From Bacteroidetes/Chlorobi group bacterium ChocPot_Mid (GTDB taxonomy: Bacteria > Bacteroidota > Ignavibacteria > Kapaibacteriales > UBA2268): DNA of 7,941 nucleotides. A program made the position numbers and the translations under genes. Shown here one piece after another: positions 1-5,702 of the stretch. Location: NCBI GenBank assembly GCA_003731675.1, contig RCNQ01000032.1:1-7941 (forward strand), in the 5' to 3' direction. The notes below the pieces were generated by a model, which saw nothing but the letters and a program-made list of their open reading frames with translations, searched no databases and was not told the origin of the DNA. Each line of letters starts with the position of its first letter. Positions within the stretch are counted from its first letter, which is position 1.

Positions 1-71
1 GCTTTTGCAACTTTAAGTTCGAGAAAACCTTGTTCGGAAGCAATTTTATTTATGTTTTCTTTAAGGTTCAT
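1..71 (-). CDS. N-terminal fragment of an unidentified protein, possibly epoxyqueuosine reductase QueG (runs off left edge)
   Basis: An ATG on the minus strand at 71-69 opens a frame that stays open to the window edge, giving 23 full codons. It starts MNLKENINKIASEQGF and continues LELKVAKA. It begins 9 bases after the TAA of the Rieske gene on the same strand, so it is very probably the third gene of that operon. No good Shine-Dalgarno sequence precedes it. The pattern of a short helix, then a GF pair and an AKA ending, resembles the start of QueG, the cobalamin and iron-sulfur enzyme that finishes queuosine in tRNA. However, 23 residues are too few to decide. A YggS-type PLP protein was considered, because the opening residues are similar, but the following strand fits less well. 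The gene is real by context; its identity is a guess. Confidence 0.5.
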   Translation of the reverse strand, partial: MNLKENINKIASEQGFLELKVAK

Positions 72-80
72 AATTCAGGA

Positions 81-503
81 TTAATCAAAGATTGGATTTT
101 TTCCGGTTTCTATAGGTACGTCTTCTCTCCATTTTGGAATTTTCAAGATTGGTTTTTCCATGAAGACTAAGTTGTTTTCTTCAAAGATTTCGTATTTATT
201 GAGTTTTTTGATACCCTGCTGTTTGTTTGTATTTTCACCTGTAGTGAGTGAATAAGTCCATCCATGGAGTGGACAGGTTACTGTAAGACCTTTAATAATT
301 CCCTCAAATATTTTTGTTGCATGGCGGTGAGGACAAATATTTGAAACGCAATAGAGACGGTTTTTTATTCTGAAGACAGCAAATTGCATATCAATGTCTT
401 GTTCAAATGTAATTTTAAATCCTTTTCCTTCTTTGACCTCATCTGAATTACAAATATAGACGAAAGTTTTGTTTTCTTTTGTTATTTCTGAGAATTTTTC
501 CAT
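81..503 (-). CDS. Small Rieske [2Fe-2S] iron-sulfur protein
   Basis: The 140-residue product carries a complete Rieske cluster-binding pair: C57-P-H59 and C77-P-L-H80, separated by 17 residues and followed by GW and a TTGE turn. In this family the two cysteines bind one iron and the two histidines the other. There is no signal peptide or membrane segment, so it should be a soluble cytoplasmic electron carrier or ferredoxin-like subunit, as in NirD- or dioxygenase-ferredoxin-type proteins. The cluster domain occupies roughly residues 35-118. About 30 residues before it and 22 after it (a KIPKWRED segment and an IFD end) are extra compared with a minimal Rieske ferredoxin of 100-110 residues. 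The gene lies 25 bases downstream of the MBL-fold gene on the same strand, with no terminator between them and no clear Shine-Dalgarno sequence. Its redox partner is not visible here. Confidence 0.9.
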   Translation of the reverse strand: MEKFSEITKENKTFVYICNSDEVKEGKGFKITFEQDIDMQFAVFRIKNRLYCVSNICPHRHATKIFEGIIKGLTVTCPLHGWTYSLTTGENTNKQQGIKKLNKYEIFEENNLVFMEKPILKIPKWREDVPIETGKNPIFD

Positions 504-528
504 TGTATCAAATTATTTTTAGACTTTT

Positions 529-1392
529 TTAGAGTTTAGCAAGGTCAGTAATTTGAATACTTTCGCCTGCTGTAAATCCTTTCCCGTTAGAAATGATATT
601 AGATGCCTGCTTGAAAGCATCATGCTCATAAACTATGATAGTTTTTTCTTCATAAAGTTGTGGGAAGAGTTTTTTCTTTTCCTCCAGAGTTTGAAGAGGT
701 TCGTTGTCGTACCCCATAATGTATGGTAATGGAATGTGAGCTGAAGTTGGGCAAAGGTCAGCGACAAAAATGGCACTTTGGTTATTGTCATAAATTTTAA
801 TGAGTTGCATTGATTTTGTATGTCCACTGACATTGATTGCAGAAATACCTGGGAAAATATCACCATTGCCATCTAAGAGTTCAAGAAGTCCCATTTCATA
901 TAAGGGGACGTAGTTTTCCGGGAAAAAGGAAGCTTTGTCTTTTTCAGTCGGATTGATTGCCCAATTATATTGTTCTTTTTGAACATAGTATTTTGCATTA
1001 GGAAAAGTTGGTATGATTTTCCCGTTTTCGATAATTGTTGCTCCACCAGAATGGTCAAAGTGGAGGTGAGTAAGTATAACGTCGGTTACTTGTTCGGGTT
1101 GGATATTGAATTTTTTTAAGTGAAATCTGACATCGGAGGTTGTTAAATCAATGCCAAAGCGTTCTGCGACTTTTGGATTGAGCTTAGTGCCGTTTCCAGT
1201 ATCGACAAGGACGATTTTTCTATCCCACCTGATGAGTAATAATCTTGCCTGAAGTGGGATTCTGTTAAATTGGTCACCTGAGTTGTATGCTACAGTCCAA
1301 AGAGGTTTTGGGATAACCCCGAACATGGCACCACCGTCGAGGTGGAAAATACCTGTTTCTATAACGTCTATATTAAATTTGCATATATTCAT
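529..1392 (-). CDS. MBL-fold metallohydrolase, lactonase-like
   Basis: The 287-residue product has the full metallo-beta-lactamase metal site. The motif THLHFDH supplies H109, H111, D113 and H114; the later ligands are H191 (SGHT), D212 (VADL) and H257 (YEHD). This is the two-metal arrangement seen in AHL lactonases such as AiiA and in many uncharacterised hydrolases. VDTGNG at 63-68 is the usual strand and turn before the active site. It has no signal peptide, so it is probably cytoplasmic. The conserved N-terminal GAMFGVIPKPLW and the AHIPLPYIMGYD stretch at 218-229 mark a widespread subfamily whose substrate, to my knowledge, is not established. It is the first gene of a leftward operon with the Rieske protein. 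The ATG at 1392 is the only Met near the start and no Shine-Dalgarno sequence is seen. A lactonase or other ester hydrolase is plausible but unproven. Confidence 0.88.
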   Translation of the reverse strand: MNICKFNIDVIETGIFHLDGGAMFGVIPKPLWTVAYNSGDQFNRIPLQARLLLIRWDRKIVLVDTGNGTKLNPKVAERFGIDLTTSDVRFHLKKFNIQPEQVTDVILTHLHFDHSGGATIIENGKIIPTFPNAKYYVQKEQYNWAINPTEKDKASFFPENYVPLYEMGLLELLDGNGDIFPGISAINVSGHTKSMQLIKIYDNNQSAIFVADLCPTSAHIPLPYIMGYDNEPLQTLEEKKKLFPQLYEEKTIIVYEHDAFKQASNIISNGKGFTAGESIQITDLAKL

Positions 1393-1483
1393 ATTGATAA
1401 TAAAATTAGTGAAAAATGATTATTTTTTAACGAACAGAAGTGGTTATTATTTTTGAATATATGCGATATTTTATAGAAAATAA

Positions 1484-1514
1484 TTGGATTATTGGTGAAA
1501 AACTGATAATTTTG
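1484..1514 (+). promoter_or_regulatory. Candidate Bacteroidota-type promoter for the foldase gene
   Basis: A TTG at 1484-1486 is followed after exactly 20 bases by TAATTTTG (1507-1514). This matches the known Bacteroidota primary sigma consensus (TTG near -33, TAnnTTTG near -7). Transcription would start near 1520, leaving a leader of about 45 bases that contains the AGGAGA ribosome site. The inverted repeat AATAAT-TGG-ATTATT overlaps the TTG box. Confidence 0.5.
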
Positions 1515-1548
1515 TAATTCTGTAATTATTAATAAGATAAAAAATATT

Positions 1549-1554
1549 AGGAGA
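1549..1554 (+). promoter_or_regulatory. Ribosome binding site AGGAGA of the foldase gene
   Basis: AGGAGA ends 10 bases before the ATG at 1565. A second in-frame ATG lies three codons later, 19 bases from this site, so the first ATG is the better start. The same AGGAGA with the same 10-base spacing precedes the 442-residue membrane protein gene elsewhere in this window. Confidence 0.75.
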
Positions 1555-1564
1555 TTGAGAACTA

Positions 1565-3742
1565 ATGGGAACAATGGAAAGAATTAGAAAAACCTCGCCG
1601 TATGCGTTGGCGTTGTTTGCAATTATTTTTATTGGATTTATGGTTATTTCAGATGCGGATATAAGTAATTTGATGACCAGAGGTAAAAAAATGCAGACAG
1701 CAATTATAGCAACTATAAATGGAGAGGATATTCTTTATACGGAATATAATGCTTTGGTTCAAGAGAGAATTGAGCAGATGAGAGCAAATTCCCAGGATGC
1801 GAATCAGCAGATAGATGAGAGACAGATACGAAATGATGTTTGGAATGAGATGATAGATAAGAAGCTTTTGAAGCAGGAGGCAGAGAAGGCAGGTGTTTTT
1901 GTATCTAATGCAGAGATATTAGATGTAATGTTTGAGAATCCACCGGATTTTTTGAAACGGACATTTATGGATTCAGCAGGTAATTTCAATAAGGCAGTGT
2001 ATCTGGATATAGTAAGTAATCCTAATAATTTGAGGAATTATTTGTCATCTTCCTATCCACCGGAAAAGATACAGGAGCAGATAGATAATTTCAGAAAAGA
2101 CTTGGTCAGGATAGAGAACTATCTAAGGGAGCAGAAACTTTCGGAGTCTATGTCTTATCTTTTGAATACAACTGAAACTATTTTATCACAGAATTTTGTT
2201 ATTGAAAGGTATAAAGCTGAAAAATCGACTGTTTCAGCAGATTATTTCTATTTTGATGTAAATAGTATTAATGAAGCTGATATCAAGGTAAGTGATGAGG
2301 AATTGAGGAATTATTACGAAGAGAATAAGAAGTTTTATGAACAGAAACCTATGCGAAGGGTAAAATATGTACGGTTCCCATTGCAACCTTCAAAAGATGA
2401 TACACTAAGAGCGATTAAGAAAATAACAAAGATAGAAGATGATTTGAAATTAGGAACAACAATTCAGCAGAAAGACAGTATTTTTGATGTTAAGCTGAGT
2501 GAGTTTAATGGGAATACAAGTGATTATATTATGGTTTCCGATTTGGACCCTGTAAAAGCACCTTTTTTGGATTCAATGAAGGTTTCTGATATAATTGGAC
2601 CAGTATCACTTGGATTGGATGGTGTATTCTTTTTCAGATTAGATGACAGGAGAAAAGGAGCAAATGAAATTGTAAAAGCAAGTCATATACTGATTAAAAT
2701 AAATGGGAACAAGGATAGTGCAAAGGCAGAAGCTACAAAAATTTTGAACAGAGCTAAAAAGGGTGAAGATTTTGCAAAGTTAGCTACTGAGTTATCTGAG
2801 GATAAGGGAAGTGCTGAGAAAGGCGGAGACTTAGGATTTTTTGGCAAAGGAAGGATGATTAAAGAATTTGAAGATGCGGCATTCTCGGCTTCTGTTGGAG
2901 AGATAGTAGGTCCGGTAGAAACACAATTTGGTTATCATATCATTAAAGTAACAGATAAGAAGTCAGAAGAAGTTAAGTTTAGTGAGATAAATGTCAAACC
3001 AACAATATCGAATGCAACGACTAACAGATTGTTCAGGGATGCATTCTCAATTCAGAAACAAGCAGAAGGAGGAGTAGCCTTTGATACTTTAGTCAAACGT
3101 TTAGGTTTGGTTGCTTCGATGACAAATTTTGTGACACGTAAGGAGCCAATTCTGGGTTCGAATTATCTGACATATCTTGCTTTTGAGAATACAGTAGGAA
3201 CAGTTTTGGAACCAATTGAGCTTGACCAATACGGTATAGTTGTGGCTCAGGTTACAGATGCAAAGCAAGGTGGAGTTAAGGATTTTGAGGAGATGAGACC
3301 TTTAATGACGAGTGAATTGAAGCACAGGAAAAAACTTGATGCAGTAGAGAAAATAGCAAATGATTTTTATTCAAAGATTAAGCATTTGCAACATATTAGA
3401 CAAGCTTCGAATGTTGACGGGAGGAATTTCCCAAGAATAGTTGAGAATTATAAGATGGATGAGAATATTCCTGGTATTGGTATTGACTATGGATTTGCCG
3501 CAGAGGTGTTCAGGTTACCAATCGGGAAGATTTCCAAACCTGTAAGGGGTTCAAGAGGTTATTATATTATTGAACCGTTTAACAGAGTAATGGCAAATAC
3601 AAATAACAAAGGAGAAATTTATTCTTACAAGACACAGATGCAAAGGGATTTGAGAAGGAATGCTTTTTATGCTTGGTTCGGTAAAATTAAAGATGAAGCA
3701 ATTATTGAAGATTTCAGGCATGAATTTTATAAGGATTATTAA
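1565..3742 (+). CDS. Membrane-anchored periplasmic peptidyl-prolyl isomerase/chaperone (PpiD/SurA-like, parvulin domain)
   Basis: The 725-residue product is built like PpiD: a short basic N-terminus (RIRK at 6-9), one hydrophobic membrane segment at about 12-29 with no cleavage site, then a large periplasmic part. Residues about 46-215 are a SurA_N-type helical chaperone region (INGEDILYTEYN at 51-62). A complete parvulin PPIase domain spans about 370-466, with ASHILIK (372-378), GGDLGFFGKGRM (420-431) and FGYHIIK (455-461); both conserved histidines (374 and 458) are present, unlike the catalytically weak E. coli PpiD domain. Segments near 334-362, 540-565 and 649-673 repeat the parvulin tail pattern in degenerate form. 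It should help fold outer-membrane and periplasmic proteins as they leave the translocon. It has its own promoter and a terminator 23 bases after the stop, so it is probably monocistronic. The family assignment is firm; the choice between PpiD and another SurA_N/PPIC protein rests on the uncleaved TM. Confidence 0.88.
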   Translation: MGTMERIRKTSPYALALFAIIFIGFMVISDADISNLMTRGKKMQTAIIATINGEDILYTEYNALVQERIEQMRANSQDANQQIDERQIRNDVWNEMIDKKLLKQEAEKAGVFVSNAEILDVMFENPPDFLKRTFMDSAGNFNKAVYLDIVSNPNNLRNYLSSSYPPEKIQEQIDNFRKDLVRIENYLREQKLSESMSYLLNTTETILSQNFVIERYKAEKSTVSADYFYFDVNSINEADIKVSDEELRNYYEENKKFYEQKPMRRVKYVRFPLQPSKDDTLRAIKKITKIEDDLKLGTTIQQKDSIFDVKLSEFNGNTSDYIMVSDLDPVKAPFLDSMKVSDIIGPVSLGLDGVFFFRLDDRRKGANEIVKASHILIKINGNKDSAKAEATKILNRAKKGEDFAKLATELSEDKGSAEKGGDLGFFGKGRMIKEFEDAAFSASVGEIVGPVETQFGYHIIKVTDKKSEEVKFSEINVKPTISNATTNRLFRDAFSIQKQAEGGVAFDTLVKRLGLVASMTNFVTRKEPILGSNYLTYLAFENTVGTVLEPIELDQYGIVVAQVTDAKQGGVKDFEEMRPLMTSELKHRKKLDAVEKIANDFYSKIKHLQHIRQASNVDGRNFPRIVENYKMDENIPGIGIDYGFAAEVFRLPIGKISKPVRGSRGYYIIEPFNRVMANTNNKGEIYSYKTQMQRDLRRNAFYAWFGKIKDEAIIEDFRHEFYKDY

Positions 3743-3765
3743 GAGTATTTTGTAATTCAGAGTTG

Positions 3766-3806
3766 AAGGGCTTTATTGATTTGAACTCAGTAAAGCCTTT
3801 TATTTT
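3766..3806 (+). terminator. Strong intrinsic terminator after the foldase gene
   Basis: Bases 3766-3779 pair with 3787-3800 to give a 14-pair stem (two G-U wobbles) around a 7-base loop. The stem core is GGCTTTA/TAAAGCC. A T-rich tract (TTTTATTTT, ending at 3806) follows at once. It closes the foldase transcript and ends only 5 bases before the hpnC start codon. Confidence 0.85.
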
Positions 3807-3811
3807 AAGTT

Positions 3812-4768
3812 ATGGGGATAGTGAATAAAGAGTATATTGCTGATTTAACAAAAAAATCCGGTGGTTTTTACGGTGTTAAAACTTTGGATGCTGCATACGA
3901 TTTTTGTCGCAGGATAACATTAGGACATTATGAGAATTTTCCTGTCGGTTCAGTTTTGATACCGAAGAATTTAAGGAAAAATATTTATAGTATTTATGCT
4001 TTTGCAAGGGTTGCTGATGATATAGCAGATGAAATACAGGGTGATGAGGATTTAAGAATTGGTTATCTTGAGAATCTGGCAGGATTGGTATTGAGGAGTG
4101 ATGATTTTTTGGAGAGTGAGAGTGATAATTCAGATTTTAAGGGGGGTAAGAATCCGATTTTGTGGGCATTAGCAGATACTTTGGCGGAGAAGGATTTGCC
4201 AAAGGAACCATTTTTAAGACTTCTGGATGCATTTAAAAGAGATATAAAATTTGTGCAGGCAAAAGGATTTGAGGATTTGGAGGATTACTGTAGCTATTCA
4301 GCTAATCCTGTTGGAGAGATAATATTGAGGATTTTTGGTTTATTTGATGAGAAAACCAAGTTATTTTCAGATGCAGTATGTACAGGTTTGCAATTGGTTA
4401 ATTTTTGGCAGGATTTGTCGGTGGATTTGACAAGAGGCAGGTGCTATATACCACAGAATTTATTACAGAAGTATGAGCTGGAAATAAATGATTTGCAATT
4501 AAATGAAAAATCTGTTAATTTGAGAAGATGTTTAGATGAAATATATGATTATACGGAAGAATTTTTGAGAAAAGGTCGAGGTTTGGTTAATTATCTGGAT
4601 AATGCAAGATTAAGAACAGAAATTAAAGCAACGATATTGGGCGGACAACAATTGCTGAAAAAAGTGAAGTATTTTGATACTAAAATTTTTGTGTATCGTC
4701 CAAGACATAGTAAATTAGATATAATAAAAATATTATTTATGATTATTTTTTCGAAGTGGACACATTAA
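3812..4768 (+). CDS. hpnC: Squalene-synthase-like HpnC (hydroxysqualene synthase)
   Basis: The 318-residue product belongs to the trans-isoprenyl diphosphate synthase (squalene/phytoene synthase) family. The HpnC-type signature HYENFPV is at 39-45, followed by IYAFARVADDIADE at 61-74, whose DDxxDE residues bind Mg-diphosphate. SANPVG is at 163-168, and the second aspartate motif FWQDLSVD at 198-205 is followed by RGRCYIP. In characterised systems HpnC converts presqualene diphosphate into hydroxysqualene. A hydrophobic C-terminal stretch (about 302-314) may touch the membrane where the lipid products go. The length is slightly above the usual 280-300. The ATG at 3812 has no Shine-Dalgarno sequence and follows a terminator by 5 bases; an in-frame GTG at 3821 is an alternative start. 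The last 13 bases overlap hpnD in another frame, so the two are co-transcribed and probably translationally coupled. Confidence 0.88.
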   Translation: MGIVNKEYIADLTKKSGGFYGVKTLDAAYDFCRRITLGHYENFPVGSVLIPKNLRKNIYSIYAFARVADDIADEIQGDEDLRIGYLENLAGLVLRSDDFLESESDNSDFKGGKNPILWALADTLAEKDLPKEPFLRLLDAFKRDIKFVQAKGFEDLEDYCSYSANPVGEIILRIFGLFDEKTKLFSDAVCTGLQLVNFWQDLSVDLTRGRCYIPQNLLQKYELEINDLQLNEKSVNLRRCLDEIYDYTEEFLRKGRGLVNYLDNARLRTEIKATILGGQQLLKKVKYFDTKIFVYRPRHSKLDIIKILFMIIFSKWTH

Positions 4769-5658
4769 GTTATATAGAATTAGCTAATTATGAGAAGGTA
4801 GAACCACCTGTAAGTGAGAAGTCGAATTTTTCTTACTCTTTTTCTTTTTTGCCAAAAGATGAAAGAAAAGCAATAAATTCAATTTATTCTTTTTGTAGTT
4901 ATATTGATGATATTGTTGATAGTACTCCCAATAATGACGAGAAAATCAAACAGATAAAATTAAACAGGTTACAGTGGTGGGAGAATGTGATTGAGGAAAT
5001 TTATAATGGCAAGAACAGAAGTCCGATGTTAATGCCACTGATTTTAGTGATACAGAGATTTGATATTCCTAAGCAGTATTTTCTGACTTTGATTGATGGG
5101 TGTCGTCGTGATTTGGTTAAGATGCGATATGATACTTTTGAGGAGTTGAAAGAGTATTGTTATGGTGTGGCTGGTGTAGTCGGGTTGATTAGTCTTGAAA
5201 TTTTCGGTTATAAGTATGAAGAGACTAAGAAGTATGCAATCAACCTTGGGTACGCATTACAGTTGACAAATATTTTAAGGGATATCAAGCAGGATTTGGA
5301 GCGGGGGTATATTTATTTACCTAAAGAGGATATGGATAAGTTTGGTTATAGTGAAGAGGATTTGAAAAAAAATGTTTATAATGAGAGATTTATAGAATTG
5401 ATGCAATTTGAGGTTTCCCGTGCGAGAGAGTATTTTCACAGGGCGAGGAGATATCTAAGACCAGATGAGAGAGTTACTATTGTCACAGCAGAAGTTATGG
5501 ATTCTATTTATTTCAGGTTGCTGGAGAAGATAGAGCTAAAGAATTATAATATATTTGCAAAGAAAATACGAGTATCGGGGTTGCATAAATTGATGATAGC
5601 TTTGAAGCATTGGTTGTCAATCAAGATGTTTATATCGAGAATGAGAAATGAGAAATAA
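4756..5658 (+). CDS. hpnD: Squalene-synthase-like HpnD (presqualene diphosphate synthase)
   Basis: This 300-residue protein is a second, distinct squalene/phytoene synthase family member. The first aspartate motif is DDIVD at 51-55, within IYSFCSYIDDIVD. CYGVAGVVG is at 135-143, and the second motif NILRDIKQD at 172-180 is followed by ERGYIYLP. The FCxxxDDIVD, YCYxVAGVVG and LTNILRDxxxD pattern is typical of HpnD, which joins two farnesyl diphosphates into presqualene diphosphate for HpnC. A phytoene synthase (CrtB) has similar motifs, but pairing with HpnC favours HpnD. The start is GTG at 4756, inside the end of hpnC; no in-frame ATG lies before the conserved core, and an upstream in-frame TAA at 4711-4713 limits extension. 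A basic, partly hydrophobic tail (about 276-300) could bind the membrane. A terminator follows directly, so no third gene (hpnE) is co-transcribed. Confidence 0.87.
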   Translation: MDTLSYIELANYEKVEPPVSEKSNFSYSFSFLPKDERKAINSIYSFCSYIDDIVDSTPNNDEKIKQIKLNRLQWWENVIEEIYNGKNRSPMLMPLILVIQRFDIPKQYFLTLIDGCRRDLVKMRYDTFEELKEYCYGVAGVVGLISLEIFGYKYEETKKYAINLGYALQLTNILRDIKQDLERGYIYLPKEDMDKFGYSEEDLKKNVYNERFIELMQFEVSRAREYFHRARRYLRPDERVTIVTAEVMDSIYFRLLEKIELKNYNIFAKKIRVSGLHKLMIALKHWLSIKMFISRMRNEK

Positions 5659-5659
5659 A

Positions 5660-5689
5660 AAAGCCGCTTTTAGAGCGGCTTTGATTTTT
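5660..5689. terminator. Bidirectional intrinsic terminator between convergent genes
   Basis: A perfect 9-base inverted repeat (AAAGCCGCT at 5660-5668 and AGCGGCTTT at 5674-5682) encloses a 5-base loop. T-rich tracts follow on both strands: GATTTTT to 5689 on the plus strand, and TTTTTTATTT read leftwards on the minus strand. It begins 2 bases after the hpnD stop and lies 13 bases beyond the stop of the convergent minus-strand gene, so it serves both. Confidence 0.88.
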
Positions 5690-5702
5690 ATCATAAGTGA
5701 AT

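Larger units (their letters stand above)
1393..1564. promoter_or_regulatory. Divergent promoter spacer between the MBL operon and the foldase gene
   Basis: These 172 very AT-rich bases separate two divergent start codons and so must hold promoters for both directions. The rightward promoter is annotated separately. For the leftward operon I found no TAnnTTTG-type match, so its promoter is not located. The spacer also has two tandem TGTAATT copies (1513-1519 and 1521-1527) and an AATAAT-TGG-ATTATT inverted repeat (1479-1493). Either could be an operator or simply AT-rich chance. Confidence 0.5.

Noticed and set aside
633..1058. Two further minus-strand open frames inside the MBL-fold gene
   Set aside because: They lie in another frame of a gene with complete catalytic motifs, and their translations show no domain or sensible composition.
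1389..1574. A 61-codon minus-strand frame over the divergent spacer
   Set aside because: It is low-complexity Asn/Phe/Ile/Leu translation of AT-rich promoter DNA, overlaps the foldase start, and lacks a ribosome site.
1804..1989. A 61-codon minus-strand frame inside the foldase gene
   Set aside because: It is antisense to the well-supported SurA_N region and has no independent signal.
3747..3758. A 12-base match (ATTTTGTAATTC) between the foldase promoter (1509-1520) and the bases after its stop codon, as a second promoter for hpnC
   Set aside because: The second copy lacks the TA of the -7 box and has no TTG at the right distance; exact 12-base matches are expected by chance in DNA this AT-rich.
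4140..4146. A six-G run in hpnC as a possible phase-variation tract
   Set aside because: Six bases is short for slippage control and the frame is intact with sensible residues; nothing else suggests switching.
3812..5658. hpnC and hpnD as one frameshifted fusion gene
   Set aside because: Each has its own complete set of two aspartate motifs and normal length, so they are two separate enzymes.
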